Below, in pieces: positions 52,879 through 64,000 of a stretch of 64,000 nt of DNA; the first letter of the stretch is position 1, and each line of letters opens with the position of its first letter. A program made the translations under genes and the position numbers. The notes under the pieces were generated by a model. It ran no database searches. It saw nothing but the letters and a program-made list of their open reading frames with translations, and was not told the origin of the DNA. Source of the DNA: Polyangia bacterium (GTDB taxonomy: Bacteria > Myxococcota_A > Polyangia > Nannocystales > Nannocystaceae); contig JAUHWG010000032.1 in assembly GCA_030424595.1 (NCBI GenBank), forward strand, positions 1-64,000, written 5' to 3'.

Positions 52879-55800
52879 CTAGCGGTTCTTCGTCTTCGGC
52901 CCGAGGAGCCAGGCGTCGACCTCGGCCGCCAGCTCCGGCTCGTTCTCCTCGGCGAAGATCCGCTGGGCCTCCACGGCCGCAGCCCGCGCTTCGACGCGCT
53001 CTTGCTCGTCGGTCGCCGCCGCGCGTCGGGCCTTGGCGAGGGCGAACCACGTCTGCCCGGCCATCACCCGATCTGTGGGGGTCTCGTCGTGGAGCTCGCG
53101 GGCCCGCTCGAGCATCTCCAGGGCGGCCTTCGTCTCCCCTGCGCGCAGGAGGTGCTCACCCAGGCGGGTCCGGGCCTCGGCGGCGATCAGCGGATCGGCG
53201 AGCTCGACCGCGCGGGCGTGGAGCGCCCGCGCCTCGGCGGATCGTCCGAGTCCGTCCAGGGTGATCGCCAGGCTGGTGGCGATCGTCGCGATGTTCGAGT
53301 GCTCCGGGCCATAGGCGGCCTCGGTGATCCTCAGCGCGGCGCGGTAGTGGTCGACCGCCTCCTCTGGTCGGCCGCTGAGGTCGAGGCCGAGGCCGATGTT
53401 GTGCTCGATCGTCGCGAGGCCTGGATAGTCATCGCCGTAGGCCGCTCGGGTCCGGGCGAGGGCATCGACATAGAGGGCGCGACCTTCGTCGTGGCGGCCG
53501 AGCTGGGTCAGGGCGTCGCCGCGTTGGCTGAGGGCGAGGGCGATCATCGGATGGTCGGGCCCGACGGCGGCCTCGAGGAGCGCCTGGGCCTGGACGAGGA
53601 GCTCGAGCGCCTCCGCATAGTGGCCGCGGTCGAGCTCCAAGGTGCCGAGGTTGAGGGTGATCTGGGCGACGAGCTCATGGCCGTCACCGTAGGCGGCGCG
53701 GAGGATCTCGCGGCTGCGGAGGAAGAGCGCCTCGGCGGCGTCGAGATCGCCCTGGGCCCGGCGCATGGCGGCGAGGTTGTTGCTGACCTTGGCGACGTCG
53801 GGGTGCTCCTCGCCGAGGGCTGAGGCGAGCCGCTCCGCTGCGCGGACGAAGCTCTCGGCGGCGTCGTCGAGCTCTCCGAGGGCGAGGTGGGCGGTCGCGA
53901 TACCGTTCTCGGCGAGGGCCCGCTCGCGCTCGCCGAGCTCCGCCTCGACCGCGAGGTCGCGGGCGACCTCAAAGTAGGCCCGGGAGCGCTCCGGGTCGCC
54001 CGCCCGCTGCTCCAGCCACCCCAGGTGCTGGTTGTAGTCGAAGCGTAGCTCTGGGGGATCGCCGAGCCGGGTCAGCCATGCGTCTGCGTGGGCGGCGACG
54101 CGGCGCCCTTCGTCGACCGCTCCGTCCTCGTAGGCGACCCAGATCCGACGGATCCAGGTGATCGCGAGGAGCCGATCGTGGTGGCCGTGTTCGGCGGCCA
54201 GGAGGGCGCGGTCGAGCTCGGCGCGGGCCTCTTTCTGGTCGCCGGCGGTCGAGCGGATCCAGGCGAGCTCGGCCCGCGCCTCGGCGAGCGTCGGCGCGTG
54301 CTCCAGGGCGGCGGCCCGCTCGACCAGCGCCTCCGCCTGGGAGGCGGCCTCGTCGAGGTGACGGGCGCGGTGGAGGAGCTGGACGCGGGTCAGGCCGACC
54401 TCGATCGCCGCGAGCTCGGCCTGGGCGGCGGCCTCCACGGGGGCGGCGTCCTGTTGGCGCAGCGCGTCGATCTCGGCGCATCGGCGCGGCTTGGGGAGCT
54501 CGCCTAGCCCCTCGAGGCTGTGCGCTGCGAGCTCGACGTCGGCCATGGTGAGGGAGCTCAAAAGACCGTCCAGACGTCCGCGCAGGCCCCCCAGGCAGCG
54601 CCGCTCGAGGGCGAGGGTCTCGGGCGAGCGCTCGCCCCTCAGCTCGCCGCGGCAGCTCGCCTCGTTGGCGGCGCGCCAGTCCTCGGCGTAGGCGTCGACC
54701 GCCGCGCTCACCTTGTGACCAAGGGCGCTCAGGTAGGGCCGCTGAAAGGACTCGTAGCGGAGCTGGAGGGCCTCGGCGCGGGCGGGGCTCCAGACCTCGT
54801 CGAGCTCGGTCCTGGCGACCTCGCAGGCCTCGCTCACGTCGACCTCGGCGGAGGTCGACGCACCGGCCGCGAAGGCCGCGACGGCGACGGCGGTCGCTCC
54901 GGCGCCCACCGCCAGCGCCGCGGCGATCCGCGGCCATCGACGTCGACGGCCGCGCTCGAGCGCGACGATAAACTCCCCCATGTCGGCGAAGCGGTCCTCG
55001 GGATCTTCGCTGAGCGCCCGCGCGAGCGCCCCCTGGAGGCGGCGCGGGATCGCAGCGGTCGCCAGGCTCGCAGGGGACGACGACCGCGCCGCTCGCGTCG
55101 ACGGGGGGAGCACGCCGTAGAGCGCCTGGTGGAGGGCGACGGCGAGGCTGTACTGGTCGGAGCGGGCGGTGACCACCTCGCCCCGGCGGTGCTCGGGGGC
55201 CATGTAGGCGGGCGTCCCCCCGACCCGGGTCGGGGTCCTCGGCGTGTGTCCATCGCCGCTCGCTGAGGCTGGGCCAGGCTCGTCCAGCGTGTCGAAGGTG
55301 TCGCCCTCTAGGCCCTCCTCGTAGGTCCCCGCCGCTTTGATCGACGGCGCCGCGGCGAGGCCGAAGTCGATGACCACCACCCGCTCGCCCTCGACGATCG
55401 CGTTGTCCGGCTTGAAGTCGCGGTGGACGATCCCCTTGCGATGGGCGGCGTCGAGGCCCTGCGCCGCCTGGACGAAGAGGCCGACCAGCGCCCGCCAGTC
55501 GCGGTCGCGGGCGCGGAGAACGGCCGCCAGCGTCGGCCCCTGGAGGCGCTCCATCGCCATGTAGAGCCGCCCCTCGTGGGTGCCGACGTCGAACACCGAG
55601 ACGATGTTGGGGTGGGCGAGCTGGGCCAGCGCTCGCGCCTCGCCGAGGAGGCGGTCGCGGGCGGCGGAGTCCCGCGGCCGGTGGCGGGAGAGCTTGAGCG
55701 CGACCGGCCGCCGAAGCTCGCCGTCGTAGGCGGCATAGACCACGCCCATCCCCCCGGCGGCGATCCGTCCTTGCACCTCAAAGCGGCCGACACGGGCGCC

Positions 55801-56028
55801 TACCGCGAGGATCGGCGCCCGCTCGAGCGCGTCTACGTCGTCGGTGTTGTGCTCGGACGCGGGGCCGAAGCGGGAGGTGGAGGAGGGGCCCTCCGGGGCG
55901 AGCGCGGCGACGACGGCGAGCCACTCCGGGCTGCGGTCGAGCGCTGCCTCGAGCTCGGCCCGGTCCGCCCTGCTGACCTCGCCGCGGAGGTAGGCGGCGA
56001 TCGTCGCCTCGTCGAGTTGCACGCTCAT
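52879..56028 (-). CDS. Ser/Thr protein kinase 3 with TPR sensor domain
   Basis: 1049 residues. The first 60 residues (ATIAAYLRGEVSRADRAELE) resemble anti-sigma-factor-type N-termini. Kinase domain about 60-340: IAAGGMGVVYAAYD, VALKLSRH, HRDFKPDNAI, DFGLAAAP, GTPAYMAPE. One transmembrane segment (AAALAVGAGATAVAVAAFAA). The outer 650 residues are many TPR repeats (AYGDGHELVAQITLNLGTLE, AYGDDYPGLATIEHNIGLGL type, about 42 residues each). Kinase and TPR sensor with divergently encoded sigma factor is a common myxobacterial arrangement. ATG 56028 lies 29 bases from the sigma gene start. Confidence 0.9.
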   Translation of the reverse strand: MSVQLDEATIAAYLRGEVSRADRAELEAALDRSPEWLAVVAALAPEGPSSTSRFGPASEHNTDDVDALERAPILAVGARVGRFEVQGRIAAGGMGVVYAAYDGELRRPVALKLSRHRPRDSAARDRLLGEARALAQLAHPNIVSVFDVGTHEGRLYMAMERLQGPTLAAVLRARDRDWRALVGLFVQAAQGLDAAHRKGIVHRDFKPDNAIVEGERVVVIDFGLAAAPSIKAAGTYEEGLEGDTFDTLDEPGPASASGDGHTPRTPTRVGGTPAYMAPEHRRGEVVTARSDQYSLAVALHQALYGVLPPSTRAARSSSPASLATAAIPRRLQGALARALSEDPEDRFADMGEFIVALERGRRRRWPRIAAALAVGAGATAVAVAAFAAGASTSAEVDVSEACEVARTELDEVWSPARAEALQLRYESFQRPYLSALGHKVSAAVDAYAEDWRAANEASCRGELRGERSPETLALERRCLGGLRGRLDGLLSSLTMADVELAAHSLEGLGELPKPRRCAEIDALRQQDAAPVEAAAQAELAAIEVGLTRVQLLHRARHLDEAASQAEALVERAAALEHAPTLAEARAELAWIRSTAGDQKEARAELDRALLAAEHGHHDRLLAITWIRRIWVAYEDGAVDEGRRVAAHADAWLTRLGDPPELRFDYNQHLGWLEQRAGDPERSRAYFEVARDLAVEAELGERERALAENGIATAHLALGELDDAAESFVRAAERLASALGEEHPDVAKVSNNLAAMRRAQGDLDAAEALFLRSREILRAAYGDGHELVAQITLNLGTLELDRGHYAEALELLVQAQALLEAAVGPDHPMIALALSQRGDALTQLGRHDEGRALYVDALARTRAAYGDDYPGLATIEHNIGLGLDLSGRPEEAVDHYRAALRITEAAYGPEHSNIATIATSLAITLDGLGRSAEARALHARAVELADPLIAAEARTRLGEHLLRAGETKAALEMLERARELHDETPTDRVMAGQTWFALAKARRAAATDEQERVEARAAAVEAQRIFAEENEPELAAEVDAWLLGPKTKNR

Positions 56029-56037
56029 GCCCGCGTC

Positions 56038-56045
56038 TCTATAAG
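56038..56045. promoter_or_regulatory. Overlapping divergent -10 elements between kinase 3 and the sigma factor
   Basis: On the plus strand TATAAG (56040-56045) lies 12 bases before ATG 56058. On the minus strand TATAGA (56043-56038) lies 9 bases before ATG 56028. The two hexamers share four base pairs, so polymerase cannot occupy both at once. Confidence 0.45.
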
Positions 56046-56057
56046 CTGTGGGAGCCG

Positions 56058-56891
56058 ATGGATCCATCGCCGCGAGAGGTCGACGCCGCCGACGAGAGCG
56101 CGCCTACGGGCGATGCGCTCGGGCGCGCCTGCGCGGTCGTGGCGTCCGCCTGGGGCGACTCGCCGGAGGTGCTGGCCTTCGTCGCCGCGCTGGCGGAGCG
56201 GGTCGGGGAGGGGGAGCTGGAGGGGCTCCACGTCGCCGACCTGTACGGCGCCGATCGTTGCGCCCGCGGCGACGCGACGGCGATCGCTTGGTTCGAGCGG
56301 ACCTGTGTCGCGACGCTCGGGCCGGCGCTCGGTCGGATCGACCCCTCGCCGGCGTTTGTCGACGAGATCCGGCAGCGGGTCCGGGAGAAGCTCCTGGTCG
56401 CCGCCGACCCCCGGGGCGCCCGGATCCAGGAGTACGCGGGGCGGGGCCCCTTGGGCGCGTGGGTGCGGGTGGTCGCGGTCCGTGAGGCGCTCGCGGCCCG
56501 CCGTCGTCCGGGGCTGACCGCGGCGAGCGACGAGCTCCTCGACGTCGGCGCGAGCATCACAAGTCCAGAGCTCGGCCTGGTCAAGGAGCAGTACCGGGCC
56601 GAGTTTCAGCGGGCCTTCGCCGAGGCGCTGGCGGAGCTCTCCGCGGAGCAGCGCAACCTCTTGCGTCACCACTACCTCCACGGCTTGACCCTCGATCAGC
56701 TCGCGAGCCTCTACGAGATGCACCGCTCGAGCGTCGCCCGGCGGATCGCCAAGACCCGCAGCGGGCTCCTGAGCGCGACCCGGCGGGCCCTGATGACCCG
56801 CCTCGCCACCAGCCCCGCCGACTTCGAGGAGCTGATGGGGCTGATCGCCAGCCGGATCGATCTCAGCATCGAGCGTCATCTGGCGGTCTAG
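56058..56891 (+). CDS. ECF-like RNA polymerase sigma factor
   Basis: 277 residues. Region 2-like part (AIAWFERTCVATLGPALGRI, AFVDEIRQRVREKLL, YAGRGPLGAWVRVVAVRE) and region 4 helix-turn-helix (AELSAEQRNLLRHHYLHGL, TLDQLASLYEMHRSSVARRI, AKTR). The C-terminal 30 residues (LATSPADFEELMGLIASRID) extend beyond region 4. It matches the sigma factors found beside kinase-TPR receptors in myxobacteria. Divergent from kinase 3, with which it probably forms one signalling unit (inference). Converges with the lipoprotein at 56935. Confidence 0.85.
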   Translation: MDPSPREVDAADESAPTGDALGRACAVVASAWGDSPEVLAFVAALAERVGEGELEGLHVADLYGADRCARGDATAIAWFERTCVATLGPALGRIDPSPAFVDEIRQRVREKLLVAADPRGARIQEYAGRGPLGAWVRVVAVREALAARRRPGLTAASDELLDVGASITSPELGLVKEQYRAEFQRAFAEALAELSAEQRNLLRHHYLHGLTLDQLASLYEMHRSSVARRIAKTRSGLLSATRRALMTRLATSPADFEELMGLIASRIDLSIERHLAV

Positions 56892-56934
56892 CTCGCGCGG
56901 GGGTGGTGTCGGTCGCTCGGCGCAGGGGGGCCGA

Positions 56935-57438
56935 TCAGTCGGGGACGCAGGCCGAGAAGGCGGCGTTGTCGATCTCGACGCAGTCCCAGAAGTCGGGGCA
57001 CTCGGTCCAGTCCTCGCAGGTCTTCGAGCAGAAGCCCCAGTCGTCGTCGGCCTGGCCGAGACAGACGTTGTCGGCGCACTCGTCGGCGAAGATGCAGGGC
57101 TCGCCGATCGCCGCTCCGCCGCCGCCGGTCGTCGGATCGCCGGTCGGATCGCCGCTGGTGCCGTCGCTGGTCCCGGCGGTGGTGGTCGTCGTAGTGGTGG
57201 TGGTGGTGGTGGTCGAGTTGGTGGTGCCGCCGGTGCCGCCGCTACCGTCGCTGCTGCCACCGTCGCTGCTGCCGTCGCTGCTGCCGGTGCCGTCGCTGCT
57301 GCCGGTGCCGCTGCTATCACCGCTGTCGCCGCTGTCGCCGTCGGTCGCGCTGCCCTGGGTGGTGTCGTCGCCGTCGTCGTCACAGCCGGGGACGAAGAGG
57401 AGGAGGGAGGATGCGAGGAGCCAGTGGATCTGCTTCAT
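56935..57438 (-). CDS. Cys-rich lipoprotein with Ser/Asp/Gly/Thr spacer
   Basis: 167 residues. Lipobox FVPGC at Cys19. The mature protein begins with a long disordered spacer (DGDSGDSGDSSGTGSSDG, then poly-Thr of 12 residues), followed by a compact C-terminal domain with eight Cys (GEPCIFADECADNVCLGQ, GFCSKTCEDWTECPDFWDC), probably disulphide-rich and surface-exposed. Similar layouts abound in Nannocystis-like genomes. Ligand unknown. Confidence 0.8.
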   Translation of the reverse strand: MKQIHWLLASSLLLFVPGCDDDGDDTTQGSATDGDSGDSGDSSGTGSSDGTGSSDGSSDGGSSDGSGGTGGTTNSTTTTTTTTTTTTAGTSDGTSGDPTGDPTTGGGGAAIGEPCIFADECADNVCLGQADDDWGFCSKTCEDWTECPDFWDCVEIDNAAFSACVPD

Positions 57439-57607
57439 GGTCAGGGTCTTCTGAGAATTGTTGGGATCGATGGGAGGTGTCGGCGGCGTAGATCGCCGCC
57501 CTCAGCTCCCTGATGCGGGCCCGCGGCGGCTGTCTCGATTTTTCTTTGCGGGCGGCGCTCCGGTCGTCTTGCATTTCACCCAGACCCGGCGAATCATTCC
57601 GAGACCG

Positions 57608-59992
<2,385 letters not shown>

Positions 59993-60010
59993 GGGCCCGG
60001 CGCGGTCGGG

Positions 60011-60062
60011 GCTGGGCTCGCACGCTGGGCTCGCACGCTGGGCTCGCACGCTGGGCTCGCGC
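60011..60062 (+). repeat. 13-bp tandem repeat, four copies
   Basis: GCTGGGCTCGCAC at 60011-60023, 60024-60036 and 60037-60049, and a variant at 60050-60062, just behind the helicase stop. Confidence 0.9.
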
Positions 60063-60272
60063 GCCGCGATCGGAGCCCCCGAAGAGAGCCCGCCGAAACG
60101 CGTTCTTGGCCGCGTTGGCGCGATAATGGTCGGAGAAAGGGCCTGGTCGCACCGCGGGCCTTCGGCCTACCATGCCCTAGCCGTGCCCTTGTTCGTCGCT
60201 GTGATGGCGGCGCCAGGGCTTGATCCTCGCACTGGGGCGCTGATGTCCGTTGAGCCTACTAGAGTGATCTCC

Positions 60273-60728
60273 ATGCGCCTCGCGCTCTCGGGCTTCGCCG
60301 AGAGCTGGGCCCAGAGCCGCGTGGTCGCGGACTACGTCGCCCGCTACTCCGCCTCGGATCGCTTCGATCCAGAGGGGCTCGCGACCCGGATCTCGAGCTT
60401 CGTCAACGAGGTCTTGGAGCTCGCCTTCGCAAACCACGGCGAGGGGACGATGACCGTCGACGTCACCCGCGAGGACGAGGCGATCCACGTCGCCTGCACC
60501 GTGCCGACGAGCCCCGAGGTCACCGCGGTCTTCGACCGGGCGCTCGGTGACCTCGGCCGCCCCGATCTTCTGCAGAGACACTGCGAGGGCTTCCTCGCGC
60601 TCCTTGACGCGCCGGAGCCCGATCCGGCCGGCGCGTTCGTCGAGATGGCGTCGGTCTTCGGCCTGACCCCTTCGCTCCTCCGCGGAGACGACGCTGTCGT
60701 CGTCTCCCTCACCATCCCCGCCGAGTGA
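60273..60728 (+). CDS. Small degenerate histidine-kinase-ATPase-like protein
   Basis: 151 residues from ATG 60273; ATG 60243 and GTG 60182 lie in the same frame. TACTAG at 60257-60262 ends ten bases before ATG 60273. The segment ISSFVNEVLELAFANHGEGT then MTVDVTREDEAIHVACTV resembles the N-box region of anti-sigma-type GHKL ATPases, where the usual Asn is replaced. Its place before the STAS-methyltransferase and the SpoIIE-type phosphatase supports a partner-switching role (inference). Its stop overlaps the next start (GTGA). Confidence 0.55.
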   Translation: MRLALSGFAESWAQSRVVADYVARYSASDRFDPEGLATRISSFVNEVLELAFANHGEGTMTVDVTREDEAIHVACTVPTSPEVTAVFDRALGDLGRPDLLQRHCEGFLALLDAPEPDPAGAFVEMASVFGLTPSLLRGDDAVVVSLTIPAE

Positions 60729-61939
60729 ACCGCACGATGGCCGCACCTGCTCCGTATACGGTTCGTTTCGTCGAAAATGATCAAGAGGTCGTGATCCGCG
60801 GCTGCGTGCGCCCCCGCGACGCCGCGGGCATGGCGGACATTCGCGCCTGCCTCGACGGGGCCGCGGCCTCGGTCGCTGGGGTCCTCTTCATCAACCTCAA
60901 GCGCCTGCGCTACCTCAACTTCATCGGCTTTTGCGAGCTCGCCCGCTTCGCCCGCGACGCCGGCAAGCTCTACCCCGATCTCAAGGTGAAGCTGGTGATC
61001 TCGAGCGTCGTCCCCTGGGCCGACCAGCGCTTCTCGATCCTCCCGGATCTCCTGCCGAACGTGGTCGTCGAGCACTACGACCGGGCGTTCTATCCGGGGC
61101 AGGGGGTGATCGAGAACGACGCGCTGATCCCGGTGCTGAGGACCCAGACCAACATCGTCTGGCATCACGAGCGCGATCTCCTCGCGAGCCACGGGATGCG
61201 GCCGGGGATGAAGGTCGCCGACATCTGCTGCGGGATCGGGGACTTCGCCGTCCTGATGCGCAAGGAGTTCAAGCCGTCGCGGCTGGTCGCGGTCGACCAC
61301 TCGCGGCCCTTCCTCCAGTACGCGACCCAGGTCGCGAAGGACTTCGGGATCAACGACGTCGAGTACGTCTTCGGCGACGCGACGAACCTCTTCCTCGAGG
61401 ACGACGACTTCGACTTTGTCACCTCTCGTCTCTCGCTCCAGGTGTTCAACCAACCGGAGAGCATCCTCCGCGAGCTGATGCGGATCTGCAGGCCAGGCGG
61501 GCGGGTCTATCTCACCAACGAGATGATGTCGCACAACTACGGCTACCCGCGGCATGAGACCGTGAGCTGGACCTACCGCCAGATCGACGAGATGTGCCAG
61601 ACCCTGGGGATGGACATGTCCTTCGGGCCCAAGATGTTCTCGCTCTTGACCGACCTCGGCTTTGAGGACATCCAGGTCAAGACCATCGCGATCACCAACC
61701 GCAACACCTCGCCCGAGGACTTCGCCCGGGTCATCGAGAGCTGGGAGGCCTACGTGACCGGCGAGCTGTCGACGGCGACGAACCTCTCCGAGGAGACGGT
61801 CGAGCGCCTGCGATCGGGCCTGCGCGACCACGTGTACACGATCACCTCCAAGCGCGGCTACGCGACCTGGCCGCTCTACGTCGCCTCCGGCCGCAAGCCG
61901 AGCGGTGGCGGACGACGAAGCCGGGGAGAGGCGAGCTAA
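60725..61939 (+). CDS. STAS-like domain fused to a SAM-dependent methyltransferase
   Basis: 404 residues. Residues 1-120 look like a STAS-type domain (VEN..EVVIRGCVRPRDAAG, VAGVLFINLKRLRYLNFIGF, PDLKVKLVISSVVPW). Residues 140-330 are a class I methyltransferase: motif I KVADICCGIGDFAVL, VAVDHSRPFLQYA, FVTSRLSLQVF, MRICRPGGRVYLTN. An unassigned helical region follows. The substrate is unknown; methyl transfer controlled by anti-anti-sigma-type binding is one idea (inference). GTG start 60725, coupled to the upstream gene; the phosphatase follows after 6 bases. Confidence 0.75.
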   Translation: MNRTMAAPAPYTVRFVENDQEVVIRGCVRPRDAAGMADIRACLDGAAASVAGVLFINLKRLRYLNFIGFCELARFARDAGKLYPDLKVKLVISSVVPWADQRFSILPDLLPNVVVEHYDRAFYPGQGVIENDALIPVLRTQTNIVWHHERDLLASHGMRPGMKVADICCGIGDFAVLMRKEFKPSRLVAVDHSRPFLQYATQVAKDFGINDVEYVFGDATNLFLEDDDFDFVTSRLSLQVFNQPESILRELMRICRPGGRVYLTNEMMSHNYGYPRHETVSWTYRQIDEMCQTLGMDMSFGPKMFSLLTDLGFEDIQVKTIAITNRNTSPEDFARVIESWEAYVTGELSTATNLSEETVERLRSGLRDHVYTITSKRGYATWPLYVASGRKPSGGGRRSRGEAS

Positions 61940-61945
61940 GGACGT

Positions 61946-64000
61946 ATGGCGCGGTCTTCGCTCCGCACCAAGCTGGTCCTGGTCGCCGGTGTCTCCGTCG
62001 CGGCGGGCCTCCTGCTGAGCGGCGGTGCGGCGTATCTCGGTCTCCAGAGCCTCGGCCGCGACGCCGGCGAAGAGACCCGAAAGGGCCTGCGCTACGCGAC
62101 GCAGGAGTACCTGCAAAAGCACATCGGCAACGTCGCCCAGCGGCTGAGCATCGAGGTGAGCCGGGCCGAGGGGGAGCTGGCGACGATCGCCGCGATCTCG
62201 CAGGCGTTCGTCGACAACCGCGAGGAGCTCCAGCCGGTCTTCGACGCCGCCGCCAAGGCGCCGATGCTCGCCGATCAGCTCGTCTACCACCCCGAGGGGG
62301 ACTGGGCGCAGAACGGCCCTGACGAGCCGGCGACGGTGACCGCCTGGGGCTACCTCCTCACCGATCCCGGTGTCGACGAGGAGGACGCGGGCAAGGACGC
62401 GGGCAAGGACGCGGGCAAGGACAGCGGAGACGCCGACAGCGACGGGGACGAGGGTGCTCAGCCCGCCAGGGCGGTCCGCGAGGACGTGGCCCAGGCGATC
62501 GACGACACCGCCCTGATGGATCTGCTGATGCCGCCGATCCACCGCCACGGGTCGCGCAAGCTCCAGATCTACTACGTGGGCCCGACCGAGCGCCCCTTCG
62601 CGCGCTTCTTCCCGAGCAAGCAGCTCGCGCAGACGCTCGACGCCGAGGCGCCCGGTCACAACGAGGCGATGTTCTGGGACTTCTTCTTCCCCGGCCTCGT
62701 CGACGGCTGGAAGAAGTGGATCGGCCAGAGCGCTCGCTTCATCAGTCCCCTGGGCCAGATCACCCTGACCCCGCCCTACTACGACGCCGCCGGCGGCGGG
62801 CCGGTGGTCACCCTCTTCCAGCCGCTGTGGAGCGCGGAGCGGGATCACTTTGAGGGCGCGCTCGGCTTCGATCTCTCCCTCAAGGGGGTCATCGACTACG
62901 TCGAGGAGGTCAAGCTCTTCGGCAGCGGCTTCGCCTTCCTCGCCCAGGACAACGGCAACGTCTTCGCGGTCAACGAGGCCGGGCGCGAGCGCCTGGGCCT
63001 GACCTCGGTCGCCGCGAGCGGCGGCGGCGTCGACATCTTCGAGCAGTCCCTCGGCAAGAGCAGCGAGCAGGCGATGCGCGAGCTGGTCCTGCCGACCGGC
63101 GACAAGCCTGTCTTCGTCGAGGTGAAGCTCGGCGGGCGCGACCATGTCGTCGCCCTCCAGCGCCTCGATCCTTTCAACGCCTGGGGCGGCGACGACGAGA
63201 TCCGCGAGTCGCACTGGGTGGTCGGCTTCGTCGTCCCCGACGAGGAGATCTACGCGGCGCTCACGGCCGCGGAGAAGGCCGTCGCGATGAGCTCCCAGGA
63301 GGTGCTCGCGCTCCAGGTCGGGATCACCCTCGCGACCCTGGCGGTGGTCCTCCTCTGGCTCATCCTGGTCTCGCGCCGCCTGACCGCCAGCCTCGTCACC
63401 CTCTCCAAGGGCGCGGCTCGGATCGCCAACAAGGACTACGCGGTCACGGTGCCGACCGACGCCAGCGACGGCGATGAGATCGGCGCGCTGACCCAGGCCT
63501 TCAACCAGATGGCCAGCGAGATCCGCGAGCACACCGAGAACCTCGAGGGGCTCGTCCAGAGCCGCACCGCCGAGCTCGAGGAGGCCAATCGCGAGATCGT
63601 CGGCCTCAACGAGCGGCTCAAGGAGGAGAACCTGCGGATGGGCGCCGAGCTCGACGTCGCCCGTCGCCTGCAGATGATGGTCCTGCCGGCGACCGCCGAG
63701 CTCGACGCGGTCAAGGATCTCGACATCGCCGGCTTCATGCAGGCGGCGGACGAGGTCGGCGGCGACTACTACGACGTGCTCCAGGGCAACCGGGCGCTCA
63801 AGCTGGCGATCGGCGACGTCACCGGCCACGGCCTCGAGAGCGGCGTCCTGATGCTGATGGTCCAGACCGCCGTGCGGACCCTGCTCACCTCGGACGTCCG
63901 CGATCCGCGGCGCTTCCTCAGCCTGGTCAACCAGGTCATCTGCGACAACCTCGCGCGGACCGGCGTCGATCGGACCCTGACCCTCTCCCTCCTCGACTAC
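61946..64000 (+). CDS. Membrane-bound sensor SpoIIE/PP2C-type phosphatase (cut by window end)
   Basis: At least 685 codons, running off the window. First membrane segment at residues about 10-32 (LVLVAGVSVAAGLLLSGGA). Then a large extracytoplasmic sensor domain of Cache-like size, in which a 12-base repeat (GACGCGGGCAAG, three copies at 62384-62419) encodes DAGKDAGKDAGK. Second membrane segment at about 450-476 (LQVGITLATLAVVLLWLILV), HAMP, and a coiled coil. The PP2C domain starts about residue 570 (LARRLQMMVLPA type), with DEVGGDYYDV and IGDVTGHGLESG metal-binding motifs. It would dephosphorylate a STAS protein in response to an outside signal. ATG 61946. Confidence 0.85.
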   Translation, partial: MARSSLRTKLVLVAGVSVAAGLLLSGGAAYLGLQSLGRDAGEETRKGLRYATQEYLQKHIGNVAQRLSIEVSRAEGELATIAAISQAFVDNREELQPVFDAAAKAPMLADQLVYHPEGDWAQNGPDEPATVTAWGYLLTDPGVDEEDAGKDAGKDAGKDSGDADSDGDEGAQPARAVREDVAQAIDDTALMDLLMPPIHRHGSRKLQIYYVGPTERPFARFFPSKQLAQTLDAEAPGHNEAMFWDFFFPGLVDGWKKWIGQSARFISPLGQITLTPPYYDAAGGGPVVTLFQPLWSAERDHFEGALGFDLSLKGVIDYVEEVKLFGSGFAFLAQDNGNVFAVNEAGRERLGLTSVAASGGGVDIFEQSLGKSSEQAMRELVLPTGDKPVFVEVKLGGRDHVVALQRLDPFNAWGGDDEIRESHWVVGFVVPDEEIYAALTAAEKAVAMSSQEVLALQVGITLATLAVVLLWLILVSRRLTASLVTLSKGAARIANKDYAVTVPTDASDGDEIGALTQAFNQMASEIREHTENLEGLVQSRTAELEEANREIVGLNERLKEENLRMGAELDVARRLQMMVLPATAELDAVKDLDIAGFMQAADEVGGDYYDVLQGNRALKLAIGDVTGHGLESGVLMLMVQTAVRTLLTSDVRDPRRFLSLVNQVICDNLARTGVDRTLTLSLLDY

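Noticed and set aside
60344..63829. Very long open frame on the minus strand (1161 codons)
   Set aside because: Antisense to the STAS-methyltransferase and phosphatase genes, which have clear motifs and intact frames. The antisense product is a Leu/Val/Asp/Arg-rich sequence without motifs, typical of GC-rich shadows.

Overview
The window is high-GC bacterial DNA of myxobacterial character. Three Ser/Thr protein kinases of the 'GGMG...HRDxKPxN' type, many lipoproteins, GTG starts and a lipoprotein with a Gly/Ser/Asp/Thr-rich spacer all point to Myxococcota. The spacer style fits Nannocystaceae-like genera; the genus is inference. I see no tRNA, rRNA or CRISPR array.

Layout. 1-1.9 kb: a fragment of an unrecognised gene, then about 1.6 kb without a convincing gene. 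1.9-6 kb: a di-haem peroxidase-like lipoprotein and a hybrid histidine kinase whose receiver has Asn at the phosphoacceptor position. 6-23 kb: a dense, apparently specialised biosynthetic region. Its plus-strand part runs STAS-like protein, AhpD-like protein, TauD-like dioxygenase, class I amidotransferase, unknown family A copy 1, truncated radical SAM protein, family A copy 2, radical SAM enzyme, PhyH-like oxygenase 1. Facing it on the minus strand is a tight operon: family A-like copy 3, two B12-binding-type radical SAM enzymes, PhyH-like oxygenase 2. On the plus strand beyond it are a spore-photoproduct-lyase-like radical SAM protein and an unknown protein. Six of these proteins appear to share a roughly 75-residue domain I cannot name, and one [family A + radical SAM] pair looks duplicated, with one radical SAM copy losing its SAM-cluster half. 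This is the best candidate for an undescribed system; its product cannot be read from the sequence.

23-31 kb: minus-strand genes for a CAP-domain lipoprotein, a CBM9-like lipoprotein, a TPR membrane protein, an AstE/AspA-like hydrolase, a GCS2-type ligase fused to CBS domains, and kinase 1. 32-45 kb: an unknown protein, a YihY-type membrane protein with an added C-terminal region, kinase 2, several secreted or lipoprotein genes, an AI-2E-type transporter, a penicillin-binding transpeptidase and an FHA-GGDEF diguanylate cyclase. 45-52 kb: mutL-miaA-accA with overlapping ends, a rhomboid-like protein lacking the catalytic residues, and a second YihY protein. 52-57 kb: a kinase-TPR receptor divergent from an ECF-like sigma factor across a 29-bp gap. 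57-64 kb: a SUV3-like helicase and a partner-switching cassette (degenerate ATPase-like protein, STAS-methyltransferase fusion, membrane SpoIIE-type phosphatase) cut by the window end.

Across the window many genes lack a Shine-Dalgarno sequence but have a TAnnnT-like hexamer 6-15 bp before the start codon, so leaderless or near-leaderless transcripts may be common. Intergenic regions are rich in short tandem repeats and hairpin-forming elements.
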